Assembly (NCBI GenBank): GCA_017893485.1
Contig: CM030363.1
Location: 110,479,073 to 110,543,072, forward strand
Source: Hemerocallis citrina
Taxonomy: Eukaryota > Streptophyta > Magnoliopsida > Asparagales > Asphodelaceae
Reading direction: 5' to 3'
DNA length: 64,000 nt
Shown: positions 12,655 to 24,720 of the stretch, one piece after another
How positions within the stretch are numbered: position 1 is the first letter of the stretch
Layout: every line of letters starts with the position of its first letter
Notes under the pieces: generated by a model
What the model saw: only the letters and a program-made list of their open reading frames with translations
Told to the model about the DNA's origin: nothing
The model's database searches: none
Program-made: the position numbers and the translations under genes

Positions 12655-14824
12655 CTGGATTTCCTTTTCCAATTCTCAAGTCGACTCACCCAGCGAGTGA
12701 GGATTCCAAGAGACCCGAACCAACTTGATAACCTTGTTCTTCAACACCTTCTCCCGCCGGTCCAAAATGGCAATCGGCGGAAACTCACAAGACAGATCTG
12801 TCTGCACGGACAACTCTGAATAGTCGATGACATGGCTCTCATCACAGATGTACCTCCTGAGTTGTGAGACATGGAAGACGTCGTGCACCCTAGAAAAATC
12901 CAGTGGCAATGCGAGACGATAGGCTGCCTTGCCTACTCCTTCCACGATATCAAACGGCCCGATGAACCTGATGCTTAGCTTGCACCCACCACCAAACCGA
13001 ATGGCACCTCTCCACTAAGATAGCTTAAGGAAGACATGATCATACACTTTAAACTCCAAGGCTCTGCTATGGACATCAGCCCATCTCCTCTTCCTGTCTT
13101 GTGCTACTTGAAGGTGCTTCCTGAACTGGGTCACCGCATCCACAGTCCTGGTGATCAACTCCGGACTCAACAACTTCCTCTCACCAATGTCATCCCAGCA
13201 CACTGGTGATCTGCACTTCCGACCATAGAGTGCCCAGTACGGTGCTACTTTAAGACTGACCTGATAGCTGTTATTATACGAGAACTCTACAAGATGCAGA
13301 TGATCCTCCCAAGATCCTCCAAACTGTAGCACACAGGACCTCAACATGTCCTCCCGAGTCTGGATGGTCCTTTATGATTGTCCATTTGTCTAAGGGTGAA
13401 AAGCTGTGTTGTACTTCAGTTTACTCCTCAGACTGCTCTGAAGACTCTCTCAAAACTAAGATCTGAACCTCGTATCCTTGTCGGATACAATACTGACTGG
13501 AACTCCATGAAGCTTGACAATCTCTTGCATGTACTTCTCTGCTAGGCTCTCAGTAGATTACCCAACTCTGAAGGGAATGAAGTGAGCACTCTTCGTCAGT
13601 CTGTCCACAATTACCCAAATGGCGTTGTGACCGTTGGAACTCCTCGACAAGGCATTCAAAAAATCCATCGTGATGTGTTCCCACTTCCACTCTGGACTAG
13701 GAAGAGACTGAAAAATTTTGGCAGTTCTCTGATGCTCTGCCTTCACCTACTGGTAGATCAAGCACCGAGACACAAATCTAGCTACGGCCCTCTCCATACC
13801 ATGCCACCAGAAGTGAAGCTTCAAGTCCCAGTACATCTTAGTACATCCGGGATGAATAGAGTACGACGACTGGTCGGCTTTCTCAAGCAGCTTCTGACAG
13901 ACTTCACCCTTCGGAACACACAACCTGAACCCAAAATGAAGCGATCCATCCTCATGAACAACCATGTCGGTCCTGGAACTTGCCTCAACCTCAGCTCTGA
14001 ATCCCTGTAACTATTCATCACCAGCCTGAGCCTCTTTAATCTGCTTTACCAGAGACGACTGTAGCTGAAACATCATGCAACTCTGATCAGAACTCGGCAA
14101 GATCACATCCAATTCTAACCTCCTCATCTGCTCAACAAGCTCCCTCTGCTTAGCCAGGAACATGGCAACTGGTCTTCTATTCAAAGCATCCGGCACCAAG
14201 TTGATCTTACCGAGGTGGTACTGGAGGTTAATATAATAGTCAGCCATCAACTCCAACCAACGCCTCTGACTCATGTTCCATTCCTTCTGGGTGAAGACAT
14301 ACTTGAGGCTTTTGTGGTCAGTAAAGATTTTCACTCGGTCTCCAAGTAAATAGTGTCTCCACAGCTTCAAGGCAAAGATCACCACTACCAATTCCAAATC
14401 ATGAGTCAGATAGTTCCTCTCATGCGGCCTCAACTGCTTAGATGCATAGGCAACAACCTAGCCTTTCTCCATCAATACTGCACTAAGACCCTTTCCAGAA
14501 GCGTCACAGTGAACCACAAATCCACCTGAACTATCCGGAATAGTTAACACTAGCGCTGATGTCAACCTGCTCTTCAACTCTGCAAAAGCTTCGTTGCAAG
14601 CCCCATTCCAGATGAATTTCTGATCCTTCCCTATCAACTTAGTCAGCGGCCCAGCTATCTTCGAAAAGTCTTGGACGAATTTTCGATAATACCCGGCTAG
14701 TCCAAGGAAACTTCTCACCTCGAAAACTGACTTAGGCACTGGCCAATCTTTCACTACAGCAATCTTGGATGGATCAACTGAGATTCCTTCGCCCGAGATG
14801 ATATGCCCCAAAAAGGTAACTCGG
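12655..14824 (-). pseudogene. Tekay B pol, 3' half: RNase H, integrase and chromodomain
   Basis: Read right to left. The reverse-transcriptase/connection segment begins with [17 protein letters not shown]. RNase H follows, with [32 protein letters not shown] and KIFTDHKSLKYVFTQKE. Integrase follows with the zinc-binding region (HPGCTKMYWDLK; the usual final CLICQ reads CLIYQ), the catalytic-domain start WEHITMDFL, and VSDKDTRF. The C-terminal domain contains KLSIRFIGPFDIVE and HDVFHVSQLRRY. A chromodomain-like tail reads KVLKNKVIKLVRVSWNPHS, then QQKLPHLF. This order is that of Tekay/Del chromoviruses. Several stops occur, for example after VLMEKG, after CLIYQ and inside the chromodomain where a Trp codon is TGA. 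It continues at 17939 beyond the inserted solo LTR. Confidence 0.92.
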
Positions 14825-17800
14825 TGTCATGCCCCGCTTCCTAAAATATGAAATACGAGTGCGTAACATAGGCCTAGCGATTGATGTAAACACCATCCAT
14901 AAGCTGTACCAGTCTAACTCAATAATATGAAATAACAATCACAACCATGCAAGGAGATATAATCATATAAACAAGATCAACTTCAATAATGAATGAGATA
15001 AACTGAATAATACTATCCAACATCTGGGATAAAACAAACTCCGGGTCATAAAAGACCAAAACAAAATATAATGTCAAAGAAAATGTTCAAAAGAAATAAA
15101 TCTAGCATAATTTAATTCAATAAGCGTAATCTTCGGTTCCATCTTCTAGAATCATTGCTCACCAATTTCTTATGGTATTATTCCTTCAGTACCAGTAAAT
15201 TCTTGATCTAAAAAGAAGGAAAATAATATCCTTAGAGCAAGTCATGGACTTCAATTAGAGAAAATAGGGAATAATAGGAACATGGTATATCAAAAGAAGT
15301 TACGGGATCAAAGTCAATAGCAAATCTCAAAGATTGGCAATAATATAAAGGGTCTATGTTTAATCATGCATTTAATTTATAGTTCCAATTCAAGTTCAAT
15401 ATTGATGAAAGTATACAGGATCAAGCATGAAATGTGAGGGGAATGTTGTTAATCATTTTTATTAACCTATCTAGTGCACATACTACTGCGTCCCATTCCA
15501 CAGGTTCGGCACAAGCACACAGTGAACACTTTAGACTGATGGTGAATTCACAGATCGTGTACTTGGCCTAGTAATCAGTGATTAATATTCAATGACAGTA
15601 ATTATCAAGCAGTATTTTATGGCCATCAGTCAGTACAAGTCAGACAGTAGGGCCTGAACCGAGTACAATTTTCAATTGTTCACTACCAAGTCATCCCATA
15701 ATACCCCGGCTTGTTAACATTTTCTTTTATCCTATATGAGCATGCATGAAGTTTTCAATGTTGTATCATGCTAGGTGTGACTAATTCTACTCATTACAGA
15801 CAAAACAAGAGGCAAACATAATTAACACAAATCACACATTCTGGACAGCATGACGTTGCTGTACGAAAACACAGATTACCGCTATTACAGAAATACAAAT
15901 ATGGTTCCCTCAGAAATTCTAGAAACTAAACTCTCTTCTGGTTCCAGCAAATATATATACGATATATAAAAGTTACAGAAACTAGGGTGAAAATCCTATT
16001 CTTTTCAGATTTTATGTTCAGGCAGTAAGTTCTAAATTGTGTTCAAACATATGAATTAGGTCAGAATACTCCTCAATTAAATCTACAAAAATTCAGGGTG
16101 ACTCCTACACATGTCTAGTTTCAGCTAAATTAATTTAATATTTTTATTTTACTGTTATCATGTCCTATTTAATTATGAAACAGAAAGATACGCTTGAATT
16201 TGTGAATCTGGAGATTCAGACACAGTTGTACTAAAAGACTGTTATCTTACAAATTATATATCAGAATTCAATTCCGTCAAAAATTCTGGAAAATAGGCTC
16301 ATAGGGCTATAATTCATATTCAGAAAGTTATTGCAAATTACAGCAGCAACATGGTCGAAAATCTGATTCAAAAACAAACAAACAGCAAGCCAGAATATAA
16401 CTCAATATGAATAGGCAACAACTTTATCACACAACCACATAGTTCATGCTAATTAATAATCAAAGTGATTCTATATGTTTAGCATGCGTATTACTAGGTT
16501 TAAGATACAATTTTACAGGTATGGTAATCAATTCATTAATCAAATTCAATCGACATATTCAATTCCTCAAATAATTCTATAACATGGATCTAGTTATTTT
16601 TCATGTAAATGTGCATATGCAATGTACAAGGAGGACTAGGTTTTAGATCAAGGATGTAGGCACGATGTTAAGAATATATCAGGTTAGCTCGTGTAAACCT
16701 TAATGGAATTCAAATAGCAGTATGATTAAAAAGAGATTTGGATCTACTTGTGGAGATCAAAGGATCTTGAACAAAACAATAAACTAGTTCAAGAAGAGAC
16801 TTGCTTGTTTGATGATAGATTCGAATATAACAGAATAACGGGATGAGAATCCCGAGCAACGAACCACGAATAGAAAATACGGAAACACGTGCAAGCCCAT
16901 GCAACTGAACGTGCACACAGCAAAACCAAACAGAAACACAAAACAACGGATCCAAGTCCTCGATCCCCAACAGCAAATGCCAAAAAATAACCCCCCTTAC
17001 CGAACACCAAACAGCAATCGAAATCCCCCATCCATTTCCAAACAACACACAACAGAGAGAGGGAGAGACAGTGGCGATCGGCGACTGGCTTGACGGTGGG
17101 GACTGACTGCGAGCAGGCAATTGGGGATGGATGACGGTGAGGCGCTAGTGGTCGAGGGGCGACGGTAGCGACGAGGATGGCGGGGGAACGATGCTCTGTT
17201 TCTTCACCGAAATAGAGGAGGGTGGAGATGGAGACGACGACGGAGCTCAACGTCAACGACGAGGGGAGGGGATGCAACAAAGAGGGAGAAGACGATCGGA
17301 ACGGTGGGAGAGGGAGACAAAGGGTGCAGGCGGTGATGGGTTCGATGGATGGCAAAAATGACGGGATGAGGGTGGGAACTTTGGTGGTTGGGTGAGAGGG
17401 TGAAGACAATGGGGATGGCGAATGGGTGGTGGATGCTGGGGTCAACGAGGAGTTGTGGATGGTCGAGGTGCTGCTCGGACAACGGGAAGGCGAGTGGGAT
17501 GGTTTTCGGGTTCAAAATGAAACAGACGGTGAGATAAAGAATCGGGGTGAGGAGAGAGAGAGCGGCGGAAGAGAGAGGGTGTAATTAATTAGGGTTAATG
17601 GGGGGGGGGGTATTTATAGGGTAATTAAGATGTGGGGTTTTTGTGTTGCGGGTTAATGAGTTTAGGGTATGGGTTTTGGCTCCAAAAATAGAAGAATAAA
17701 TTGAAATCAATGGGATAAACATATAGCGGATTAATTGAAACCCAAAACACAAAAGAGTAAATTTTGTAGTGAACCAAAAATAGCAGAATTCAAGCCAAAA

Positions 17801-17938
17801 GAGTACGGAATGATCAAAAGAGAATAAATGAGCCCAAAGAAAAGCAAGATTTATTATTCAAAGAAAAATTCGGATACAATAATCAAGAAAAAGAAAATAA
17901 AATACAATAAAATTCAAAACAGAAAAATAGGGGTTACG
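14825..17938 (-). mobile_element. Solo LTR inserted in Tekay B pol (3,114 bp)
   Basis: It starts TGTCATGCCCCGC, nearly the same as Tekay B's own LTR terminus (TGTCACGCCCCGC), and ends AGGGGTTACG, where the final base of the expected ACA has changed. The 5-base duplication CTCGG (14820-14824 and 17939-17943) brackets it exactly. The pol reading frame stops at KCEFWLDR on one side and resumes with VTFLGH on the other. It contains no coding domains. The 218-codon open frame near 16789-17445 is pyrimidine-rich LTR sequence without a recognisable domain. Confidence 0.92.
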
Positions 17939-18640
17939 CTCGGTCAAGCCAGAACTCACATTTGCTTAGTTTCCCATTGAGCTGATTCTCCCTCAGAGTT
18001 TGCAGAACCATCCTTAGAAGCTCAGCATGCTCCTCCCGGTTCTGAGAATACACCAGAATATCATCTAAGAAGACCACCACGAACTTATCCAGAAACGGGA
18101 AAAATACCCTGTTCATCAGACTCATGAACACAGCTGGCACATTCGTGACTCCGATAGGCATCACTAGGAACTCGTAATGCTCGTACCTTTTTCTGAAGGC
18201 TGTCTTCTGCACATCAGCTGCTTTCACCTGGACCTGATGATACCCTGAGCAAAGATCTAACTTCAAAAGACAGCCGCACCACCCAACTGGTCAAACAAAT
18301 CATCAATCCTGGGCAGTGGATACCGGTTCTTCACAGTAACACTGTTCAGTTCTCGATAATCCACGCATAATCTACGGCTTCCATCCTTTTTGCTGACAAA
18401 CAGGACTGGAGCTCCCTACGGTAAAACACTGGGCCTGATGAACTCGAAATCTAGAAATCCTTGGATCTGCACCTTCAACTCTGCTAACTGAACTGATTCC
18501 ATCCTGTAGGGACTTTTCAATATCGGTGCAGTACCAGGCTGAACCTCAATACCGAATTCCACATCCCTATCTGGGGGTAGAACAGGCAACTCCTCTGGAA
18601 ACACATCCAAAAATTCCTACACTACTAGAGGCGCAGCCTC
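17939..18640 (-). pseudogene. Tekay B reverse transcriptase
   Basis: In order on the minus strand: [67 protein letters not shown], then the catalytic motif [14 protein letters not shown] (the FLDD form usual in Ty3/gypsy) and LSKCEFWLD. Stops occur after SVLP and before KLDL, so it is inactive. The final residues are cut by the solo LTR insertion. Confidence 0.93.
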
Positions 18641-18689
18641 ACAGCCTGCTTGCAACTCCATAGCACAAGTCCCCTGATCAATTGTAGTC

Positions 18690-19080
18690 TTAGCTTGGCC
18701 AAGGGGTGTCTCCCCAGCATGGAACTCAAACTATGCATGACCCGGGATTCTGAATACAACTTTCTTGGCTCGGCAATCTATGACAGCATGGGATTCACCC
18801 AACCAATCCATACCGAGAATGACGTCGATTCAATAATTCCAAATTATGATCAGTTCAGCCTTGAAATCGGTGCCACCAATAACCACGAGACTCTGCTTAC
18901 ACTCCCGGGAACAGAAGAAAACACCGCCACCTATAGCAATGTTCCAAACTACTGGCATGACATTGCACTCCAATTGATACCGATCCACAAAGCGGGAAGA
19001 GACGAAGGAATGGCTAGCCTCGAAATCAAAGAGGACATGAGCAGGAAAAGAACGAACTAGGATAACACCTAAGATAAAGT
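18690..19080 (-). pseudogene. Tekay B aspartic protease region
   Basis: HVLFDFEASHSFVSSRFVD lies where FDSGASHSFIS is normal, so the catalytic D-S-G triad has become D-F-E. Downstream, the GMDWL region followed by HAVIDCRAKKVVFRIPGHA matches the usual link between protease and reverse transcriptase. A frame break separates the two parts. The domain cleaves the polyprotein in living elements; this copy cannot. Confidence 0.8.
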
Positions 19081-19396
19081 CAAAAAGTAAGGGACGAAGA
19101 ATGACGATTAAGGAGTATGGAATAACAATGTAGAAAGATAATATGAATGAACAGAGCAAGACAATAAAGGAAGCAAAGGAAAATAACAAAATAATGAAGT
19201 GCAAAAAAACTGCAATGACTCCCTCTGCCGTCTCAGCTTCTTATGCCGTCAAGTTGTATGCCTGACCTCTCTTGGGAGCAGCAGTCCTTTGAATGATGAC
19301 CTGGAACTGAGGGGGGAGCGGTGGCCTGACCAGACCACGAGCTGGCGCTTCCGGCTGAACTAGTCCCCTGGCTGGTAGATCCATCCTCCTCTGTTG

Positions 19397-19438
19397 GCAA
19401 TTCTGCACTGAGTGGTCACCAGTGCCACACCCAAAACA
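19397..19438 (-). other. CCHC zinc knuckle of Tekay B gag
   Basis: CFGCGTGDHSVQNC keeps all four ligands in C-X2-C-X4-H-X4-C spacing, the nucleic-acid-binding motif of retroelement nucleocapsids. Confidence 0.9.
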
Positions 19439-19847
19439 TCTGCGGTTGGCTCACCTACAGTCCCCGTGCACGTGCCTCGGTATCTGGAAGAAGTCACAGA
19501 AACCATCACTCCGTGGAGCAACAGGTGTATAGGGAGCTGTCCTGACAGGATGAGCCGGGACTGGCCTCCGAATCGGCCCACCAGAAGGCCTAACAGTAGC
19601 AGTAGGGGGGTGCTAAACAGTCCGATGGGAAGGAGCCAACCTGTTGCGAGCCTGCTCCTGGGCTCGGGCAGCCTCAAGAGCCTCAGCGTAGGTACAAAGG
19701 CGAAGTGCAACAAGATGCTTCTGAATCTCTCAATTCAGCCCTAACTGAAATCTCCATGCTCCATTCTCTTCGTTCGCCACCAAAGCGGCTGCGAAGCGGC
19801 TAAGCCAAATGAATTCTACCGCGTACTCGTCCACTGATCTGGTACCC

Positions 19848-19931
19848 TACGTCAAGAGAGTCACATGTTACAATATTGCATGAACAATATGTAACAAGTT
19901 CCAAAACACAGCACAAACCGACCAACCTACT
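19848..19931. repeat. Small insertion in gag with palindromic core
   Basis: About 80 extra bases sit inside the capsid frame between the ...FLALK and GTRSVDEYA segments. CCTAC occurs at both ends, and the interior has an inverted repeat GTTACAATATTG...CAATATGTAAC. On the minus strand the segment begins GTAGG and ends GTAG, so it also looks like a tiny intron. The family consensus would decide between an insertion footprint and an intron. Confidence 0.5.
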
Positions 19932-20543
19932 TCAGGGCGAGAAATTGCTGTTCCATCTCAACCCGGGTGATGCTAGGAAAGAACTTCTCTAAGAAGCTCC
20001 TGGTGAACGTGGTCAAGTAACAGGATGCTCGAGACGCTCGGACTCACCAATTAGATGCTCACCACATCAACACGATCAGCGTCAGTAACTCTTGCTGCCA
20101 CCAGCAGCTGCTCCGTCCTGATCAACCGCTGTTTGGCCTCTAGCAGAATCTCAGTGTCGGCGAAATTTATCAGGGTGTAGTCTCATGAAGTCTGCAACAG
20201 TACCTGGACGAGGAGGAAGAGCCGCCTGAGTGGGCACAGTGGGAGTCGAGTTCTGGGCAGCTTCCATTGCGATCATCACAAGATCACTGTGATTCTGCTG
20301 TATGTGAACCATCCGCTCCAACAAATGCGTAACAGCCTATAGTCCAGGCTGTTCCACTTGAGGGCAGGAAGTGGAGGCACCTTTGCCAGCCTTGGTCTGC
20401 ACAAATCCAAAAATAATTAGCATCCAGATCAAGTTAATTATCATTTGTTCATGTTACTGCATGGTTTGTTTACTGTTGAGCAAATCCTGATCAAGCCAAA
20501 CTTATCTAATATATTAGTCAAACTAATACATTAGCCACACCTG

Positions 20544-20556
20544 GGATCTGATACCA
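20544..20556 (-). other. Primer-binding site of Tekay B (tRNA-iMet)
   Basis: On the minus strand TGGTATCAGATCC lies ten bases downstream of the 5' LTR end. It differs by one base from the plant initiator-Met complement TGGTATCAGAGCC. This confirms that the minus strand is the sense strand and that 20566-24052 is the 5' LTR. Confidence 0.85.
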
Positions 20557-20565
20557 CTAAAAACC

Positions 20566-23500
20566 TGTCACGCCCCGCTTTCCAAAAAGGAATACGGAAT
20601 ACGGATACGCGACAAAGTCCAGCGAATGGTTTTCACCATTCATAAGCTGTAAGGATCTTTTCAACAATACATAGAAATAAATAAGAAATAAGCAGGGAAT
20701 AATAAACGACGCATGCATGAATCAAATTCCTAAATCAACCAAATTTACTTGAAACAAAATACTTAATTTCAAATTAACCAGATCTGGAAACAATAAGTAA
20801 TATGTTCAGGGACAAAAATGCCCAATACAAGATCCAAGTAGCAATAAATATAATTTATTCAAAACAGAAAAATAATTCAAACAGGAACTCTAGCCAAGCC
20901 TAGAACACTTGGTCACTTACTCCTTCGGGCAGCTGATCACCCAAATCTGCAATAAATCAATTTGCAAGGAAGGAAAACAAGAAACAATACGCCCGTTAGT
21001 GCAAGTTACGGGCCGGTCGTAGTGAAAACAATAAGTACGGAAACAGATAAACAAGATATAGAGTAACAACAAGAAACAAGTACTGAATAAGGCATGGAAG
21101 CAATGCGACCACAAAATAGAGCAACTAACTCCTAATTAAGAAACAGAATCAAGTAACATGGTGAGGTAACAGGGTATAGGTAACTTGTAACAGGTTTCAA
21201 GTAGCATGCAAGCAAGTAAACATGTAACATGTGTCAGGTAGCATGTACAGGTAACAAGAATGTGCAGGTGATCATGTATTTTCAAGTCTTGCATTTAATC
21301 CTATCAGGGTAGCACTTCATGCGTCATAAATTTTACCACATGGTTGCTACATACATGCAAGTTACGTTTAGATCTAGTGGTGGATTTCTATAGGGCCGTG
21401 TACTCAGGCATCATGTAACAGGTAACAGGTTCATGAATCAGGTAGTAATTTAACAGGTTCATGAATCAAATAATAGTATAACAGGTTCATGAATCAATAA
21501 TATAACAGTTTCATGAATCAATAATATAACAGGTTCATGAATTGAATAATAGTATAACAGGTTCATGAATCAATAGTGTAACAGGTTCAAGAATCAAGCA
21601 TCAAGTGGGAAACACGGGCACCTTCCGAGTACACTCACCTAGATTGTCCACTACTAAGGTCTTTCCCTTAAACCCCGACTTGATTAATTGTTATTATTAT
21701 CAAAGCAGGCATAGACATGCAAAAACAGGACAAGAAAAACATGACAAGAAATAAGGATCAAGTCGTGTTGGATAGAAGACATGATCGGATGACAAAACAA
21801 CTTATAATTGTTAGAATAGTGAGACTTTCAATTCTGGACAGCAAGACGTTGTTGCACCAAAATCGAGATTCCCATTTTCACAGGAATGCAAACCTGGATC
21901 CATCAGACATTCTTGAAACTAGACTCTTTGTCGAATCTAGCGCATAGACACAAGTCATATAACAACTACAGAAACAGGGCTCAAAACTGCGTTTTATAAA
22001 GAATTCATGTTCAGCCAGAAATCGCAAAGTTCTATTTATAAGCATAAAAAAGGTATAAAATCAACATAATTAAATCCAGGAAAAATCTGGAAGGTTCCCT
22101 AGCATGTCTAGTCTGAAGATATAAAATTTCATAAAATTCCATTACAGTTTCGCATAGTCAATTTATTTTGGAAAACAAAATGATGCAGCAAATTTATGAA
22201 TCTGAAATTTTAGACACAGCAGCACTAAAATAGTGATAAATCATAAAATACAACTTGGAATTCAAATCCATCAAAAGGGTTGTAAAATGGACATACTAGG
22301 CAACATTTCATATTCACAAAGATTTAATCAAAAGTGACTGGAATCAGGTTGAAAATAGAGTTCTTTACTGAACAACATGAAGTTTGGAAATTATATGATT
22401 GGTTTCATGAGCATGAAATAAGTTATAAAAATCATTAAACAATTCCACAAAAATTAAGGGTTGATCCCAGTCTTGTCTAGATATACCCAGAATAGTATTA
22501 AATCTAAATTTTACTTTAAACATCAGTTTTAAATTAATATAACATGTTGCGATCTCATAAATCAGAATTTGGAAATTACCACACAGCTGCAGTAAAATAG
22601 CGATAACTCACACATCAAAAATCGAAATTGAGATCCATTGAAAGTTCTGAACAATAGACATCGAGGCCTAGGAATCATTTTCACAAAATAATTTACTTTA
22701 CTGACTTTAACAGGGTCTAAATTGTTGTACCAAATCAGGGCAACAGCAAAAAGAAATTTCTTTCATGCATTTATTCAAACAACTCATCTACAATAGATCC
22801 AAATTAGAGTATGATGTAAAACATGATATATTAGATATTCAAATCAACATGGCTTGGGTATTAACAAATCCACAACAAGATAACACATTTAGCACATCAA
22901 TCATGTAACAAAAATCCACAACATACAATAGATCACGAACAAGTATATACACATCAAGAAATCTATTTAGATCTAATTATTTTCGTGTAATGTGTGTGTG
23001 TGTGTGTGCGACAACTTATTGTGATTGATCATGACTACGAATGGATCAAATGAATGAGATCAAGAATTAACAAGAAATTATCATAAGGACGAACACAAAA
23101 AAAAATGAGATCAAGACTACATGCGGTATTTGTACTTGTATAAGAACAAAAATAATATACAAACTACTTGCCTCAATGAAGACGACGAATCCAACGAGAA
23201 TAGAATAACAGGAACGGATACCGGAGATGGACACAACCACAATGACTCACGAACAACGGAGGGTTGCGGGTTGAAGCTCGACGGCAACGGACGGCGGCGA
23301 TGGGAGCAAGGTCGGAAGAGGAAGTCGACGAGGTGCTTGGGTTGGGGGCTTGCAGGTTGAACGGGATGAGGAGAGGTGCGGATGGCGTGGCACAGGGCGT
23401 CGGGGCGCGGGGTTGCGCGATAGGCGGCGCGACGGGTTTTGGTCGACGGGGGTTAGGCAGACGACGGGGGTGCGAGATTCACAAGGAAAGGGTGAGAGAG

Positions 23501-24052
23501 AGTTGGAAAGAGAGAGAGAGAGAGAGATTATTTGTTTAGGGAATAATTAACTGTAGAGAGAAAGAGATAGCAATTTTGGTTGTGATTTAATGAGAATTTG
23601 GTAAGTTTAGGTATCAAGGGAGAGATAATAGAGTGATCTGATTGTTAGGTAGATAGAGGTGAACGTGAGGAGAGATTTGAGGGAGACTGGGTAAAATAGG
23701 ATATTGGGTAGTGAGTTTAGTATCCAATAGGGCAGATTGTAGGGTTTTGGGTCTAAATAGTGTATATTGGGTTAGAAATCGGATCCAAAAGGGTATAAAT
23801 CAAATGATAAACAATTTGGCCATGAAATATATGATTTAGACTTAAACAAAATCATAAGGAGATAATTAACTGATAGAAGAAATTAAATCATAAGATTGAA
23901 GTCACAGAATTAAATTGGCGGGAATGAAAAAAATAGTTTATTAAGAACGAAGAAATGATTACACGGTTCAGAATGAACAGAAAAGTACAATCAGAATGAT
24001 AGTAAAAAATAAATACATACAAAAATACAAGAAAAGGAACACATCGGTTACA
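20566..24052 (-). mobile_element. Tekay element B, 5' LTR (3,487 bp)
   Basis: The plus-strand ends are TGTCACGCCCCGC and CGGTTACA. It is homologous over its right two thirds to the truncated 3' LTR at 10063-12523. It holds a 24-base tandem repeat near 21410-21600, a GT run near 22990 and a GA run near 23503. No protein is supported; short frames near 23121-23550 are LTR sequence. The flanking bases at the two ends of the element give no duplication, because the far end is truncated. Confidence 0.88.
21410..21600. repeat. Short tandem repeat AACAGGTTCATGAATCA in the 5' LTR
   Basis: The motif AACAGGTTCATGAATCA plus a short AT-rich spacer (unit about 24-30 bases) recurs about seven times with small changes. 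This part of the LTR is absent from the truncated 3' LTR. Confidence 0.85.
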
Positions 24053-24166
24053 GGAACCCACAGCTTCACCGGCAGGGGCAGCTTAGCGAGCATCATGACA
24101 TTGGATGCAAACGGAGTTGGAGGCCTTTTTCCATCCCTTTTCATGACCACTTCGATGGCCTTGGTC
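24053..24166. other. Unassigned tail between Tekay B and the second antisense ORF
   Basis: The minus-strand frame here reads on after the stop of the small antisense ORF (GHEKGWKKASNSV), so it may be the decayed 3' end of that gene. Nothing else is recognisable. Confidence 0.3.
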
Positions 24167-24373
24167 TTAGGGGACCCGACACAATTCAACTTTTTCTTCG
24201 GGAGCTCCTCCGTCCCCGGAGGAAAGCACTTCTGTGACTGCTCCCTCAGGGGGGGGGGGGGCTTTGGCCCCAGCTTCGACCTTTGCCTTTACCCCCACTT
24301 CCGCCTCCACCTTCCCCTTAGCCTCGACCTTCATTGGGGCGTGCTTCGCCCTCACAATTTCATCGGTCACCAT
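24167..24373 (-). pseudogene. Small antisense ORF in the Tat 3' region, unknown function
   Basis: A 68-codon frame starts MVTDEIVRAKHAPMKVEAK. It is rich in Lys, Glu, Val and Ala, with a KVEAEVGVKAKVEAGAKA repeat-like stretch and a PPPPEG turn, and stops after CRVP. I recognise no domain. The start is chosen because it is the first Met after a TATA box (24462-24469, about 90 bases upstream) and a pyrimidine-rich leader. It runs against the plus-strand Tat element that carries it, and three copies of the element's tandem repeat lie just upstream. It may be a truncated gene, since the frame looks coding-like beyond the stop. Confidence 0.45.
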
Positions 24374-24461
24374 TCTTGATTTACAGCAGGAAAGAAAAGT
24401 TAGAATGAGAATCGAGAGCCCAAGTAGATATGGAGTGAGCAAGCTGAGAAACACGTAGACG

Positions 24462-24469
24462 TATATATA
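24462..24469 (-). promoter_or_regulatory. TATA box of the small antisense ORF
   Basis: The minus strand reads CCTATATATACG about 90 bases before the ATG at 24373. Spacing fits a plant promoter with a short leader. Inferred from position and sequence only. Confidence 0.45.
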
Positions 24470-24527
24470 GGAAAGGAACTTCAATCACTATGCTAAACAC
24501 GTGACATCACATGAGCATAGGCTGGAT

Positions 24528-24720
24528 TCTCAAGAGCCTACCACCACACTCGGCGTGGTATCTGAGGCCGAACCTTACGAGGAAAGTTTTCGTAAGGCCT
24601 CGCATCTATACTCGCCCTCGACATGGTATCCGAGGCCGAACCTTACGTGAAAAGCTCTCACGAGGCCTCCCCTCTACACTCGCCCTCGACGTGGTATCTG
24701 AGACCAAGCTTTACTAATGT
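24528..24720. repeat. Tandem repeat array, 3 units (left array)
   Basis: About 72-base units contain CTCGGCGTGGTATCTGAGGC followed by CGAACCTTACG and AGGCCTC. They are the same family as the larger array at 28185-28800. The array lies about 60 bases upstream, in antisense direction, of the TATA box at 24462. Confidence 0.85.

Larger units (their letters stand above)
19200..20405 (-). pseudogene. Tekay B gag
   Basis: The capsid region includes VADFMRLHPDKF, DEYAVEFIWLSRFAAALV and ALRLCTYAEALEAAQEQA. It is followed by a CCHC zinc knuckle CFGCGTGDHSVQNC at 19397-19438. Multiple frame changes and stops are present. An extra segment of about 80 bases interrupts the capsid at 19848-19931. Gag would form the particle that packages element RNA in the cytoplasm. 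Confidence 0.82.

Noticed and set aside
16789..17445. 218-codon Pro/Ser-rich frame (minus strand)
   Set aside because: It is inside the solo LTR 14825-17938, in pyrimidine-rich low-complexity sequence. It has no domain, and the related LTRs have no equivalent long frame.
427..24052. Idea that 1-419 and 24053-29464 are one Tat element split by a single clean insertion
   Set aside because: The flanks (ACTAT and GGAAC) do not match, two different truncated LTRs lie between, and integrase is missing. It remains possible but is not supported.
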